DNA of 64,000 bases. Origin: Blastopirellula marina DSM 3645 (GTDB taxonomy: Bacteria > Planctomycetota > Planctomycetia > Pirellulales > Pirellulaceae). The notes below the pieces were generated by a model. That model saw only the letters and a list, made by a program, of their open reading frames with translations. It did not search any database and had not been told where the DNA came from. Position 1 is the stretch's first letter. The number at the start of each line of letters is the position of its first letter. The stretch is from contig NZ_CH672376.1 of assembly GCF_000153105.1 (NCBI RefSeq), positions 1,751,804-1,815,803 of the forward strand. The letters run 5' to 3'. A program made the position numbers and the translations under genes. This document shows positions 8,611-20,600 of this stretch, in pieces.

Positions 8611-11040
8611 ATGAAGTCCCCTTTATCTCTCAAGCGTATCTCGCTGCTGGCCGCAGTGATCGTGGTTGGGCTGTCGCAGGCAAATCTCGCTCATGCGCAG
8701 TTGCGGTTTTTGCCGCAAGCGGCGCCGTCGCGAGGGCAGTTCTCGTTGACGGTCGACCTGCCGAAACTGAACAACGAATCGCAACAATTGCTGGTTCAGC
8801 TCGAGCAACGACTGCGTGATCGCCAGTGGCAAGAAGCGATTGAAGGCTACCGCCGCTTGGTGTCGGCGCACGGCGACGAGCTTTTCGAGGCTGATTCGTT
8901 GACGCTCCAGACCGGCGATCAATATCTGTTCTACGTTGGTTTGCGTCGTCGACTGCATACGCAGTTAGCCGAAATCGCGCGGCGTGAGCCTGAGTTGCTG
9001 ATTCCGTATCGTGATCAGACGGACATCTCGGCCAAAGCAGATTTTGCAGCTGCGATCTCCGCGCATGATCTGGGCGCTTTAGAGCAAGCGATCGAACGCT
9101 ACTTTTTGGCGAGCGATGCCGACCAAGCGCTGTTGGCGCTGGGAGACATGCGACTGGAACGCGGTGAGTTCGCCGCAGCGCGAGCCGCCTGGGAGCAGAT
9201 CGATCCGCGACTGCGGTCACCTTACGACGAGAAGTCGCTGTTGTACGCGCTGCCGGGGCAACCGCTGTGGGTCGCCGTGGACGGCGTCGATTGGAAACGA
9301 GACGAAGCGGAGATCGTCCAGTTATTGTTGCAGCCGAAGCGCCACTCGGCGCATCGCTCGGTTCCCCAGTCCGATATCCCGCTGGCCGACTTGTTGGCGC
9401 GGTTGACGCTTGCTTCGGCGCTGGAAGGAGACGTGACGCGCGCCGCGATCGAGTTGGATCTGCTGCGACGGCTTGCTCCGAAGGCGGAAGGTTGGATCGC
9501 CGGAAAGCGGCAACCTTATGACGCGGCGCTGCAAACGATTCTCGCGACGTCGCAAGGGGCGCAATATGCGCTCTCCTACGTCAATCATTGGAATACGTTC
9601 GCCGGCAGTCCGACGCGCAGCGCAATTGCCGATCATGCGCCCGACGCCAGGATGGTCGTCTGGTCGATCAAATTTCCGAAACAGGCCGCAACGATCCGCA
9701 CGCCGGGATTGACCGAAACGTCGTTGAGTGGAGAAACGCCGCTTAGTTTTTATCCGATCACCGTTGGCGATCATCTCTTTGTGAATGACGCCAAACGGCT
9801 GCGGGCTTTCCAACTGCACGACGGCTCGCCAGCTTGGCCGAGCGGCGAAACGCGTGATCGAAAAAGCGCCGACTACGGCGCGTTCCATCGCAGTACGCCT
9901 GACATCACCAACGGCTTGCATTTGGGAAACACCAATCAGTGGCAAGACCGTACTCTGGCGAAAGTGGAATCAGCAATCGGCGCACCGCGTTATACGCTTT
10001 CAGCCAAGGGACGTTTGATGGCGGCGCGGCAAGGGAACTCGCTCTCGGTCTATACCGAGCGTGCGTCGGAGTTCGCCAAGTCGGCCGAGACGTTTATCAT
10101 CGATCTGGGGGCCGAAGGGCGAATCGCGGCGATCATCCCCGCCAACGAGACAGGCGAAGATGAATGGGAGTTTGAAGGGACCGGCCTGATCGACGATGGT
10201 CGGCTGTATGTCGCGATGACCAAAAACGGCGTGCGGAGCGAATCGGCGGTCGCTTGTTACGACGCGTCGACAGCGCGGCGCATCTGGCGACGGACGATTT
10301 GCTCGACCGAGCCGTATGGCGCCGGGCTCGTCCTAGGCGACAAAGCGGGGCAACGTTCCCACAACTTGTTGACCATGGCGGACGGCGTGTTGTACTACAA
10401 CACCAATCGCGGCGCGGTCTCCGCGATCAGCGCCGCCACCGGCGAGATCCAGTGGTTAACTATCTATCCGCGCGGACCGTTGGTAGCAGGCACTTTGATT
10501 CAGGCGAATCAACAACTGCTTCGTGACTTGAATCCATGCGTCGTCACCGGAGATATGGTGATTGTGATGCCGGCGGATAGCGATCGAATCATGGCGCTCG
10601 ATGCGGCGACGGGGAAACTTCAGTGGCAAACCGTTCCCGGCGGCGTTCAAGCAGCGCATTTGCTGGGAACGACCCAAGAGGATTTGATCGTCAGCGGCGA
10701 CCAGATTTATTGGATCCGACTCGATTCGGGACGGATTCGGAGCCAGTTCCCTAATCCGCGTGATCCGCAAAATCTGCAGGCCGAAAGTCTTCCGCAGGGT
10801 TACGGACGCGGGATTCTGGGGCGTGATACAATATACTGGCCCACCTTAGAGGCGATCTACGTCCTGAAACAGCAAGTCGATCAGGACGAAAACGTAGTCG
10901 CCGCGCGAGAACCGATTGATTTGAAAGCGTTGGGGCTGACGGGAGGAAATTTGGCGATCTCGGGTGACTACCTGGTGATCGCCGGAGCGACGCAGCTGAC
11001 CGTATTGAAGAATGACGTATCCAGTGGTCCTTCTCCCTGA
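8611..11040 (+). CDS. Secreted PQQ-like beta-propeller protein
   Basis: An 809-residue exported protein. The signal peptide ([23 protein letters not shown]) is followed by a helical region of about 300 residues with TPR-like character ([40 protein letters not shown]). A C-terminal beta-propeller contains PQQ-enzyme/BamB-type repeats: [29 protein letters not shown] and [16 protein letters not shown]. No catalytic or PQQ-binding residues are evident, so a scaffold or binding role is likely. It lies 44 bases before the MoxR gene on the same strand and may be co-transcribed. Confidence 0.82.
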   Translation: MKSPLSLKRISLLAAVIVVGLSQANLAHAQLRFLPQAAPSRGQFSLTVDLPKLNNESQQLLVQLEQRLRDRQWQEAIEGYRRLVSAHGDELFEADSLTLQTGDQYLFYVGLRRRLHTQLAEIARREPELLIPYRDQTDISAKADFAAAISAHDLGALEQAIERYFLASDADQALLALGDMRLERGEFAAARAAWEQIDPRLRSPYDEKSLLYALPGQPLWVAVDGVDWKRDEAEIVQLLLQPKRHSAHRSVPQSDIPLADLLARLTLASALEGDVTRAAIELDLLRRLAPKAEGWIAGKRQPYDAALQTILATSQGAQYALSYVNHWNTFAGSPTRSAIADHAPDARMVVWSIKFPKQAATIRTPGLTETSLSGETPLSFYPITVGDHLFVNDAKRLRAFQLHDGSPAWPSGETRDRKSADYGAFHRSTPDITNGLHLGNTNQWQDRTLAKVESAIGAPRYTLSAKGRLMAARQGNSLSVYTERASEFAKSAETFIIDLGAEGRIAAIIPANETGEDEWEFEGTGLIDDGRLYVAMTKNGVRSESAVACYDASTARRIWRRTICSTEPYGAGLVLGDKAGQRSHNLLTMADGVLYYNTNRGAVSAISAATGEIQWLTIYPRGPLVAGTLIQANQQLLRDLNPCVVTGDMVIVMPADSDRIMALDAATGKLQWQTVPGGVQAAHLLGTTQEDLIVSGDQIYWIRLDSGRIRSQFPNPRDPQNLQAESLPQGYGRGILGRDTIYWPTLEAIYVLKQQVDQDENVVAAREPIDLKALGLTGGNLAISGDYLVIAGATQLTVLKNDVSSGPSP

Positions 11041-11084
11041 TTCATCGCTCGCCGACGGCGAGTTGCAGTACCTCCGGAGTAACG

Positions 11085-12128
11085 ATGTTGGAAGAACAAG
11101 ATATCGATTCCGTTCGCAGGCTCAACGCCGCCTACGAACAGATCACGCGAGAACTGTCGAAGGTCATTGTGGGCCAGCAAGAGGTGGTCGAGCAATTGCT
11201 GATTTCGCTCTTCGCCGGAGGCCACTGTCTGTTGGTGGGCGTGCCGGGGTTGGCGAAGACGTTGATGATTCGAAGTTTGGCCGAATCGCTGTCGCTCGAT
11301 TTCAATCGAATCCAATTTACGCCTGACCTGATGCCGTCCGACATCACCGGGACCGAGGTAATCCAAGAGGATCGCGCCACGGGCCAGCGTGAGTATCGAT
11401 TTATTCCTGGGCCGGTCTTCGCCAACGTCATTTTGGCGGACGAGATCAATCGCACGCCTCCCAAGACGCAAGCGGCCTTGTTGGAAGCGATGCAAGAGCA
11501 CCAGGTCACCGCCGGCGGTCAGCGTCATCGCTTGCCGAGTCCCTTCTTTGTGTTGGCGACGCAAAACCCGATCGAGCAAGAGGGGACCTATCCGCTGCCA
11601 GAAGCGCAGTTGGATCGTTTCATGTTCCATGTCCAGGTCGACTATCCGACCGCCGCCGAAGAGTTGGAAATCGTGCGCCGCACGACGACCGACCATCACT
11701 CGCTGATCACGGCCACGTTGTCAGGCGAAGATATTGCGCAGTTGACGCATGTGGTGCGCAAAGCGCCGGTCGCCGACCATGTCGCCGCCTACGCGATCGA
11801 ACTTGTGCGGATGACCCGTAAAGGGAGGGACGAAGCGCCCGACTTTATCGGCCAGTATGTTCAGTGGGGCGCCGGACCGCGGGCGAGCCAATATTTGGTG
11901 TTGGGAGCAAAATCCCGCGCCGTGCTGCAAGGGCGAACGTTTGTCACGACGCAGGACGTGCAAGCCGTCGCTCTGCCGGTGCTGCGACATCGCATGCGAA
12001 CCAATTTTACTGCCGACGCGGAAGGGATCACGACCGATGATCTGATTCGTCGGCTCATCGAACTCGTGCCTACGGTCGCCGCAGATGAACAAGCCGACAA
12101 AGCGTTTAGATCCGCAAACGCTGGCTAA
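11085..12128 (+). CDS. MoxR-family AAA+ ATPase
   Basis: A 347-residue AAA+ chaperone-like ATPase. Walker A is G52-VPGLAKT59, Walker B is VILADEINR (D119, E120), and the sensor region contains [23 protein letters not shown], diagnostic of MoxR. ATG 11085 is preceded by CGGAG. MoxR proteins work with VWA-domain partners encoded beside them, exactly as here (DUF58, BatA-like and VWA proteins follow). It overlaps the DUF58 gene by 44 bases, so translation is tightly linked. Confidence 0.95.
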   Translation: MLEEQDIDSVRRLNAAYEQITRELSKVIVGQQEVVEQLLISLFAGGHCLLVGVPGLAKTLMIRSLAESLSLDFNRIQFTPDLMPSDITGTEVIQEDRATGQREYRFIPGPVFANVILADEINRTPPKTQAALLEAMQEHQVTAGGQRHRLPSPFFVLATQNPIEQEGTYPLPEAQLDRFMFHVQVDYPTAAEELEIVRRTTTDHHSLITATLSGEDIAQLTHVVRKAPVADHVAAYAIELVRMTRKGRDEAPDFIGQYVQWGAGPRASQYLVLGAKSRAVLQGRTFVTTQDVQAVALPVLRHRMRTNFTADAEGITTDDLIRRLIELVPTVAADEQADKAFRSANAG

Positions 12129-12990
12129 GCTGCATGGCTTGAGATTGCGGGCCCAACATATTGTCGAAGGGTTCGTCTCGGGTTCGCATCGCAGTCCCTT
12201 TCGCGGCTTCTCCATTGAGTTCGCCGAGCACCGAGAGTATGCGCCCGGCGACGACCTGCGCTATCTCGATTGGAAGGTGTTTGGCCGGACCGACAAGTTC
12301 TATCTGAAGCAGTACGAAGACGAAACGAACTTGATCGCCTACCTAGTGCTGGATGTCAGCGAAAGCATGACGTATCGCGGCCCTACTGCGGCTTTGTCGA
12401 AGTTGGAGTACGCCGAGTGCATCGCGGCGACGATGGCCTGGTTGACGTTGCACCAACAAGACGCGGTCGGGCTGGCGACCTTTGATGACGATGTGCGAAC
12501 GCTGATCGAACCGGGCAGCAGTCCAACGCAATTGCAACAGTTTTTTGACGTGTTGGATCGTACCGAGCCGCGGCAAAAAACGGCGACCGGTCCGATCTTT
12601 CATCAACTCGCCGAACGATTCCGTAAACGGGGCGTCGTACTGGTCATCAGCGATTTTTTTGACGATGTCGACACGATGATCGCCGGGCTAAAGCACTTTC
12701 GGCATCGTCGACACGATGTGGTGTTGGTCCATTTGTTGGATCCGGCCGAACTCGATTTTCCATTTCAACAGCCGACGATGTTTCAGGGATTGGAACAGAT
12801 GCCCGAGCTGCTGGTCGATCCGCAATCGCTGCGCAAAGCGTATCTGCGTGAAATCAATGCGGCGATCGATTCGCTGAAAGCTCAAGCTCGCGGCGCCAAT
12901 ATCGACTATTTGCAGGTTCGCACCGATCAGCCGCTGGATGTGGTGTTGAACGCGTTTTTGTCAGGTCGCATGGCTCGGATGCATACGTAA
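12085..12990 (+). CDS. DUF58 protein with a VWA-like fold
   Basis: A 301-residue soluble protein with the DUF58 core [21 protein letters not shown] (residues 50-70) and a MIDAS-type DxSxS motif (D90-V-S-E-S94). Together these predict a metal-dependent adhesion-like surface that binds a partner, usually the adjacent MoxR ATPase. The start [16 protein letters not shown] is typical of the family and lies inside the moxR gene. No transmembrane segment is present, unlike the two VWA proteins downstream. Confidence 0.92.
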   Translation: MNKPTKRLDPQTLAKLHGLRLRAQHIVEGFVSGSHRSPFRGFSIEFAEHREYAPGDDLRYLDWKVFGRTDKFYLKQYEDETNLIAYLVLDVSESMTYRGPTAALSKLEYAECIAATMAWLTLHQQDAVGLATFDDDVRTLIEPGSSPTQLQQFFDVLDRTEPRQKTATGPIFHQLAERFRKRGVVLVISDFFDDVDTMIAGLKHFRHRRHDVVLVHLLDPAELDFPFQQPTMFQGLEQMPELLVDPQSLRKAYLREINAAIDSLKAQARGANIDYLQVRTDQPLDVVLNAFLSGRMARMHT

Positions 12991-12997
12991 GGAAACA

Positions 12998-15169
12998 TTG
13001 CCTGTGTCGCTTTTGGCCGTGAGCCCGTTTTTACTTTCCAGCGTCGGCATGTTGGCGTGGGGAGCGGCGGCGGCTGCGCCGATCTTGATTCATCTCTGGA
13101 ATCGACGTCGACATCGCAATACGACTTGGGCGGCGATGCAGTATTTGATCGCGGCGATGAAAAAGAACTCGCGGCGGATTCAGATCGAACAGTTGTTGCT
13201 GTTGCTCCTGCGCTGCGCCATCATGCTGTTGTTTGCGCTGGCGCTGGCCGATATTTCCTGTACTTCAGGTTCGCCGCTGGCCGCGACCGCATCGCTGGAT
13301 GCGCGACATACCGTGCTGGTGATCGATGGCTCGTACAGCATGGACTATCAGGAGAACGGAAGCTCGCGGTTTAATGCGGCCAAAACGGAAGCGCGGCATA
13401 TTGTCGAAGCGACTTCGCAAGGAGACGGCTATACGCTGGTCCGAATGGGACAACCGCCGCTGGTCGTTATCGGCGATCCCGCCTATGACGTGGGGGACGT
13501 GCTGCAAGAGATCGACGCGATGCAAATCGCCCATGAGGGCGCCAACCTCGAGACGACGCTGGCCGAAGTGGAGAAGATTTTGGACAACGCTCACGCCAAT
13601 CATCCGCGACTGACGCGCTCGCGGGTGATCCTGTTCAGCGACTTGCAAAAGACGACCTGGGAAGACGCGACTGCCGGCGGCGCCGCGCTCCGTTTTGAAG
13701 CGTTGGCGAAAAAGGGAAGCTTGAGTCTGATCGACGTCGGCCAGTCCGCTGCCGGAAATGCGTTGATTGAGAACGTGCAAATGCTCGAGCCATTCGCGAC
13801 CTTGGCCGCTCCAAGCACCTTTGAAATTGATATCCGTCGTGAGGGGGACCTGGAGTCTGGCGGCAAGAGCGTGCGGATGTTTGTCGATGAGACTTTGGTC
13901 GGACAGCAGGTGATTGATCTGACGACTAGCGAAGCGGCGTCGGCGCAGTTCTCGTATCGCTTTGAAAAGCAGGGGGACCACGCGATTGAGTTTCGTCTCG
14001 ACGAAGATGCGTTGCCGATTGATGACCATCGGTGGATTGTCGCATCGGCGAAGGATCAAGTCCGCGTGCTTTGCGTCGCCGGCAGTCCAGGCGCCGCCAA
14101 GTTTCTACGATTCGCACTACGTCCCGACGATCGCGCCGAAGCTTCGATCGCGCCAGAAGTGGTCAGCCAATCGGCGCTGGTCGAAATCGATCTCGCTCCT
14201 TACGCCGCGATCTTTGTCGCCGACGCGGCTCGCTTTACAGCGCAAGAGGCCGGCGTACTGACCGAATACGCGGCGACAGGGAAGGGGATCGCGTTTTTCC
14301 TGGGACCCGACGCCGACGCCGATAATTACAACCGCTTGCTTGGATCGCAGGAGACCCCTTTGTTGCCGGTAACATTAGAGTCGGCCAGCGCCGAAGGAGA
14401 TTATCGTTTTGACCCGCGCAGTTACGAACATCCGTTGGTCGAGCCATTTCGCGGACAGCAAGGGGGCGGTTTGCTGTCGACCCCGATCTGGCGGTACTTC
14501 CGCGTCAAGCGAAACGAAACTGCTCGCACGGCGCTGTGGTTCGATACCGGCGATCCGGCGATTGTGTTGGGCAGCGCAGCCGCCAGCGATCAAGGAGAAG
14601 CGACCGACAACGTCGCAGTGATCTGTTTGCCGGCGGCGATCTCGACGGCGACCAGATCGGGGCAGCCTTGGTCGGCGCTGCTGACCTGGCCCAGTTTTCC
14701 GCCGCTGGTGCAAGAGACGCTTGCTCAGTTGGTGCGGGGAGAGAGCGATCGACAAAACATCATGGTCGGCCAAGTGCTGCAAGGGCGGCTGACGTCCAGT
14801 TCGTCCGCAGTCACTGCGGCGATCACCAATCCGCGCGGCGAAACGCAGCGTCTCGGCCGCCTACCCGATGGTAGCTGGGCGTTTGATGAAACCGAGACGA
14901 GCGGCGTCTATCGCTTGAAAATGAGTGATCGGCCCCACGCCGACGAATTATTCGCCGCCAATTTGCAAACCGTCGAAAGCGATCTGACAAAGGTTGCCCG
15001 TGACGATCTGCCGCCGGTGTTGTTTCAGGCGAACTCGGATGACAGCGCCTATTTTGCAGCGGGAATTGCCGATGGATTTCCGCTGTTTCGCATCCTTCTG
15101 ATCAGCGTGCTCGCGTTGTTGTTACTAGAACCGGTTCTTGCCTGGAAGTTTGGATCGGCCGCGCTATGA
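12998..15169 (+). CDS. BatA-like membrane VWA protein
   Basis: A 723-residue protein with the BatA N-terminal region (FLLSSVGMLAWGAAAAAPILIHLWNRRR, then a basic segment and a second helix) and a VWA domain with DxSxS at D110-GSYS114. A long periplasmic region follows, and a final helix (LLISVLALLLLEPVLAW) lies at the C-terminus. The TTG at 12998 and a GTG at 13004 are both possible starts after GGAA. The stop overlaps the next start (ATGA). Family knowledge places it with MoxR and DUF58 in a membrane-associated complex; substrate unknown. Confidence 0.87.
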   Translation: MPVSLLAVSPFLLSSVGMLAWGAAAAAPILIHLWNRRRHRNTTWAAMQYLIAAMKKNSRRIQIEQLLLLLLRCAIMLLFALALADISCTSGSPLAATASLDARHTVLVIDGSYSMDYQENGSSRFNAAKTEARHIVEATSQGDGYTLVRMGQPPLVVIGDPAYDVGDVLQEIDAMQIAHEGANLETTLAEVEKILDNAHANHPRLTRSRVILFSDLQKTTWEDATAGGAALRFEALAKKGSLSLIDVGQSAAGNALIENVQMLEPFATLAAPSTFEIDIRREGDLESGGKSVRMFVDETLVGQQVIDLTTSEAASAQFSYRFEKQGDHAIEFRLDEDALPIDDHRWIVASAKDQVRVLCVAGSPGAAKFLRFALRPDDRAEASIAPEVVSQSALVEIDLAPYAAIFVADAARFTAQEAGVLTEYAATGKGIAFFLGPDADADNYNRLLGSQETPLLPVTLESASAEGDYRFDPRSYEHPLVEPFRGQQGGGLLSTPIWRYFRVKRNETARTALWFDTGDPAIVLGSAAASDQGEATDNVAVICLPAAISTATRSGQPWSALLTWPSFPPLVQETLAQLVRGESDRQNIMVGQVLQGRLTSSSSAVTAAITNPRGETQRLGRLPDGSWAFDETETSGVYRLKMSDRPHADELFAANLQTVESDLTKVARDDLPPVLFQANSDDSAYFAAGIADGFPLFRILLISVLALLLLEPVLAWKFGSAAL

Positions 15170-17553
15170 ACAACGCTTTTGATCGCTGGGTCTATTGGTT
15201 TTTCGCCGGCGATGCTGCGCACGAAGCGGAAGGATTGCAATCCAGCATTCAGTGGATCGCTCCGTGGGCGCCTTGGGTGACGATCGCCATTTTGTTGGGC
15301 GGAGGCGCTCTCGTCGCATCGATCTATTACCGCGAACGGACGACCAAACAGCCATGGTACAAAGCGACGTTGGCGGCGATGCGAATCGCGCTGGTCGCGC
15401 TGATCCTGTTTATGCTGTATGGATTGTCGCTTCGTCCTTACCGCACCGACACGCCTGACTTGGTGATCGCGCTGGACGACTCGCAAAGCATGTCGCATGT
15501 CGATGCGCTATCAGGCGAAGAAGCGTCTCAGGTCGAGTCGCGACTTTCGGCGGGCGGCTATCAGGAAGCGTCACGTTGGAATCAAGGACGCACGTTGTTG
15601 CTCGCGGAAGATTGGTTCAGCCAGTTACTGCCGCATTACCGCTTGAAGGGTTACTTTATCAGTGATAGCGGCCGCGCTTGGAGCGGGGACGCCGAGCAAT
15701 GGAACGAGATGTTAGCGTCCGCAACCGCCGATCGTCCGGCAAGTCGGTTGGGAGACAGCCTAACCGAGATCTTCCAGCAACAGCGCGGGCGGCCGACGGC
15801 GGCGGTCCTGTTAATGACCGATGGAATTACGACCGAAGGAAAGTCGCTTGCCGATGCGGCGGTGGTTGCGCGGCGGCGCGGCGCTCCGTTGTATGTCGTC
15901 GGATTAGGGAGTCGCCAGCGCCAGTTGAATTTGCGGGTTGAAGATCTTGATGTCGAACGTGCGGCGTTTGTCGGAGATCCGCTCAGTTTCAAGTTCCGCT
16001 TGGGCGCCGCCGGAATGGCAGGCAAAACCGCGCGGGTAACGCTGCGTCTGAAAGACGATCCTAAAGTCCTGGCCGAGCGAACCGTCCCTGTTGCAAGCGA
16101 CGAGATGACCCGGCAGTTGGACTTGCAGTTTCGCCCGACGAAGAAAGGAGATTATACCTTTGTCGTCTCGGTGGAAGCCGGCGACGAAGAGATCGATCTT
16201 AGCGACAACGAAGCGACCGCTCAAGTTGCGGTTCGCGATGATGCGATCAAAGTGCTGCTGGTCGATTCGCAGCCGCGATTTCAATATCGCTATTTGAAGA
16301 CGTTGTTTGAGCGGCAGTTGAAACCGGCTAGTGCGAGCGGTCGTCCCGAGAATGCGTTTGATCTGACCGCGATTCTGCAAGATTCCGATATGGAATACGC
16401 CGACCAGGACGCGGTGGCCGAGCGGGCTTTTCCGGCGAGTCAGGACGAACTGTTTCAATACGACGTCATCGTGATCGGCGACGCGAATCCCGCGTTCTTA
16501 AGTCGCATTAATTTAGAACTGTTGACCAAGTTTGTGGTCGAAAAAGGAGGCGGCGTGATCTTCGTCGCCGGCGACCAGTACTTGCCGTGGCAATATGGCG
16601 GAACGCCGTTGGCTTCGCTCTTCCCCTTTCAAATGGATGGGGCCCAGCGTCCGGCGCCGCCGCTGACCGATTCGATTCCGGTCAAGTTGACGAATCTAGG
16701 GATGGCCTCGCCGCCGCTGCAGGTTGGTTCGAACACCAGCGAAACGCTGCGGCGCTGGGATTCGATCGCCCAGCTTTATTGGCTGCCGGAGTTTGCGACG
16801 CTTAAACCGGGCGCTCAAGTGCTGGCGACCGCGCGCGATCGATTTGACGCCAAAGGCGAACCGATCCCGCTGTTGATGCAACAGTTTGTCGGTGGGGGCA
16901 AAGTGATGTTCTTAGCCAGCGACGATCTGTGGCGATGGGAATACCACGATCCCTTTTGGATGCAGTCGGTTCGGTATCTCGCGCGAGCTTCCATCTTAGG
17001 AGGCGGTTGGGGCGCCGAATTGGCCGCGAATCGAAACGAATACGAACGGGGCGAACCGGTCCGCTTACGCGTCCGATTTTTTGATGATCGCAAAGCGCCG
17101 ACCAGCGACCAGGGGGTGACCGTCATGATCGAGCAAGCAGGAGGCCGACAACGGCGCGTCTCGCTGGCTCGCGCTTCGGGAAGCCGTGATACGTTTGAAG
17201 CCGCGATCAGCGACTTGCCGGAAGGGGAGTATCGGGCTTGGATCGCAGAGCCGGTCATGTCGAATGCGACCGAGCAGGCGGCGACGAGTTTTCGTATCGA
17301 AGCGACCGCCGGCGAAATGGCGCGGTTGGCCGCCGACTTCGACGAACTACGCGCTGCTGCAACGGCGGCCGGCGGAAAGTTTTACACATTTTCAGACGCG
17401 ACGCAGTTGCTGAAAGACTTGCCTCCAGGGCGCCAAGTCCGCATCGAAACGCTCTCGCCGATTCCGGTTTGGAATTCCTGGAAACTAGCGGCTCTGTTCG
17501 TCAGTCTCATTATTGGGGAATGGCTGTTACGTAAGCGCGGAGGGATGCTTTAA
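15166..17553 (+). CDS. Membrane VWA/glutamine amidotransferase-like protein
   Basis: A 795-residue protein with two N-terminal membrane helices (about residues 32-54 and 70-89), a VWA domain with DDSQS at residues 104-108, a beta-sandwich region and a class I glutamine-amidotransferase-like fold. The last includes YDVIVIGDANPAFLSRIN and GGGVIFVAGDQYLPWQYGG, with no obvious catalytic Cys, as is usual in these planctomycete proteins. A C-terminal helix (LAALFVSLIIGEWLLRKR) anchors the end. Fourth gene of the MoxR cluster, start overlapping the previous stop. Confidence 0.83.
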   Translation: MNNAFDRWVYWFFAGDAAHEAEGLQSSIQWIAPWAPWVTIAILLGGGALVASIYYRERTTKQPWYKATLAAMRIALVALILFMLYGLSLRPYRTDTPDLVIALDDSQSMSHVDALSGEEASQVESRLSAGGYQEASRWNQGRTLLLAEDWFSQLLPHYRLKGYFISDSGRAWSGDAEQWNEMLASATADRPASRLGDSLTEIFQQQRGRPTAAVLLMTDGITTEGKSLADAAVVARRRGAPLYVVGLGSRQRQLNLRVEDLDVERAAFVGDPLSFKFRLGAAGMAGKTARVTLRLKDDPKVLAERTVPVASDEMTRQLDLQFRPTKKGDYTFVVSVEAGDEEIDLSDNEATAQVAVRDDAIKVLLVDSQPRFQYRYLKTLFERQLKPASASGRPENAFDLTAILQDSDMEYADQDAVAERAFPASQDELFQYDVIVIGDANPAFLSRINLELLTKFVVEKGGGVIFVAGDQYLPWQYGGTPLASLFPFQMDGAQRPAPPLTDSIPVKLTNLGMASPPLQVGSNTSETLRRWDSIAQLYWLPEFATLKPGAQVLATARDRFDAKGEPIPLLMQQFVGGGKVMFLASDDLWRWEYHDPFWMQSVRYLARASILGGGWGAELAANRNEYERGEPVRLRVRFFDDRKAPTSDQGVTVMIEQAGGRQRRVSLARASGSRDTFEAAISDLPEGEYRAWIAEPVMSNATEQAATSFRIEATAGEMARLAADFDELRAAATAAGGKFYTFSDATQLLKDLPPGRQVRIETLSPIPVWNSWKLAALFVSLIIGEWLLRKRGGML

Positions 17554-17638
17554 CGGCAGCCCGCGGCGTTTTCGACTGGAAGCCGCCGCACTAAGCCCGG
17601 TATAGTGAAAGCGGAGTTCGTTAAACCATAGATAAGAC

Positions 17639-20600
17639 ATGAAGCACCCGATCGTTACGCAGATAGAACGCATCCGGAACCGCGCCGTGCGGATCGTCCG
17701 TTGGCGCGCGCTGTTCTGGTGCGTCGCGGCGCTGCTGGGCGTCGTTGGCGGCGTCGCGCTGCTTGACTATCTGGTTCATAGCGAAGAGCCAGGCACTCGC
17801 TATTTCTTTTCGATCGCCGCCTGGGGAAGTTGCCTGGCGGCGGCGATCTATTTTTTGCGAACTGCCTGGAGTTGGCGCCCTGATTTGTTGGCGACGGCGC
17901 AGCGGATCGAAGCGTTCTTTCCTCAATTTCGCGATCGACTTTCGAGCTCGCTCGAGTTTCTCGAAAACGGCGCCGCAACCGGTTCGTTGGCGCTGCAGCG
18001 AAATGTGGTCGCCGAAACCGAAGCGGAACTGCAGAGTTACGATCTCGACGCGGCGATCAACCGCGACCTCTACAAAAAAGGGGCGCTCGTTGCGATCGCG
18101 GCAATTGCTCTGACATCCATTCTGGCTGTCGCGGCGCCTCGCTATGCGCGGATCGCGATAACCCGATTAGCGGCGCCTTGGAGCGACGCGCAGTGGCCGC
18201 GCGTCCATCAGTTGCAGTTTCTTGATCCGCCCGGCAGCGTCGCGGTGGGAGAAAGCGTTTCGCTGGAAGTGATCGACGGCGGTGGAAAATTGCCAGAGGG
18301 AGTCACTTTGCAAGTCGATCGAGGAGATCGAATCGAGTCGCTGCCGATGGAATTCGACTTCGCCAAATCGCTGATGAAACGGACGTTATCGAACGTCACT
18401 TCCGATTTGCGCTATCGCGCCTACGGGGGTGATGACGACGCGATGCAGTGGCGCACCCTCAGCGCGGTCAATCCTCCGCAGATTGTCGACGTTCAAGTCA
18501 CGGTCGCCCCGCCTGCCTACGCTGAATGGGAGCGCGTCGCGTCGCCGCGCGTCATCTTGGCGCTGCAAGGATCGCAAATCGATTTTCAAGGGCGGGTCGA
18601 TCAACCGATCGAAAAAGCGCGGCTCTACTTTGAAAGCTCCGCGGGGCGCCGCACGATTTCGCTTGCCGTCGGCAGTGATCAGCTTTCGCTGGCGAGTGAT
18701 CCCGCCGAACCTTTCGAGCTGACCGCGTCCGGCGTCTATTGGCTAGAAGTCGAAACGGCCGGCGGATTGGTGCGGACCGAAAGAGATCGCTATCAAGCTC
18801 GCGCCGTTTCCGACAAGCCGCCCGAGTTGGTCTGGAGCAGACCTGAAGAAAACATATTTGTAACGCCAACCGCCAAGATCGACATCGCCGCTGTAGGCTC
18901 AGATGATCTGGGGCTAGAGCGAGTGCTATTGCGATTTATGAACTTGCGTGCGACCGACGCTGGCGCAACCGAAGTTCCGTTATGGCAGGCGCCCGAGGAT
19001 GCGGCGCGAGCGACATCGCTTGCGTCGATCAGCGCCAATCCACTGCCTCCCGTTTCGCTGCAGCATGATTGGCAGTTGGCGAAACTAGAAGGACTTCAGC
19101 CAGGCGATGTTCTCGAAGCGACGTTGGTCGCCTACGACCGGAAACCGCAAGAAGGAGTCAGCCTGCCGCGGCGGATTTCGATCGTCACGCCGGAACAGAT
19201 GGAAGAGCGCATCGTCGCGATGCAGCGTCGTTTGATCACGCAACTGGGGGAAGCGGCCCAAGCGCAAGCGGAAGCGCGCAGCGAAACGTCGGCGGTCGAA
19301 ATCGCCGCCGCCGAAGGGAAACCGCTGGGCCCGCAGGATCGCTCACGCCTGCAAAACGCCGAGCTGCGTCAGCGCCGCGTGCGCCGCGAAATCTCGGATT
19401 CCCAGTCTGGCGTCACCGCCCAGATTGAGAAGATCGAGCGGGAAATCGAGCAAAACGGAATCGACGACGCCGATACCCAACAGCAGCTCGCGGCCCTCAA
19501 AGAGCGAACCGAACAATTGGCCAAGGGAGAATTGGCGAGCATCGAAAATACGTTGGGCGAAGCGAAACGGGATATTGAGCTGGAGGAAAACTCTTCGCCT
19601 GCCGAACGCGCCGCTCAAGCAGTCGAGATGCGCGGCAAACTATCGGAAACGGTGGAGAAGCAGCGTGACGCCGAGCGTCAGCTGGAAGAGATGATCGCCG
19701 GGCTCTCGCAATGGGACACCTATCGTCGCTTCGCGCTCGATCTACGTGGGCTGCGTGAACGTCAACAAGAATTACAAGAGCGAACGCAGGCCGAACAAGC
19801 GGCGACGATTGGTAAAACGCCTGAGTCGCTGGATCCGGCTGAACGTTCGGAACGAAAACGCTTGGCGACCGACCAGGCCGACTTGGCGAATCAGCTGGAT
19901 CGAATTCAATCGCGCATGCGGGAGATGGAGCAGCAGCTCGCCGCGAGCGAACCGGCGGCGGCTGAAACGTTGAAAGACGCGATCGAACAGCAGCGGCAGG
20001 AATCGATCTCGCAAAAAATGCGCTCCGCAGGCGCCCAACTGGCGCAAAATCAACTCGGCGAAGCTGCGACCGCCCAAACGGAAGTCGATCAACAATTGGG
20101 CGAGATGCTCGACATCTTGAACAATCGTCGCGAGAACCGCTTGAAGCAGCTTGCGGACAAATTGAAAGAAGCGGAGCAAGAGCTGCGTGAATTGAAGGCC
20201 AAGCAAAAAGGGCTGGAAGACAAACTGAAGCAAGCGGCCAAGAACCCTGACGCCGGCGAGCGTGGTCGCCAATTAGAGCAACTCGCGGCGGAAGCCGAGA
20301 ACCTGCAAGCCGAAGCGGAAAGACTGGCGCGGAAGCTCGAGCGACTGCGAGCCGAGAAAGCCGCCGACGCGGTGCGAGACGCAGCGCAAAAGCTGCAAAA
20401 AGCGGCGGAGCAAGCCGACAACGATGATGCGGCCGCCGCCTTGGAAGAACAGGATCAGGCGCAACGCGATCTCGAGCAAGCGCAGCAAGAGCTGGCCGAA
20501 AAACAAAAGCAGGTCGAGAAAGACCTCGCCGAAGAACAATCGCAACGTCTGCGGCAATCGATCGAGTCGATGGTCACTCAGCAGAAAACGGTCGTCCGCG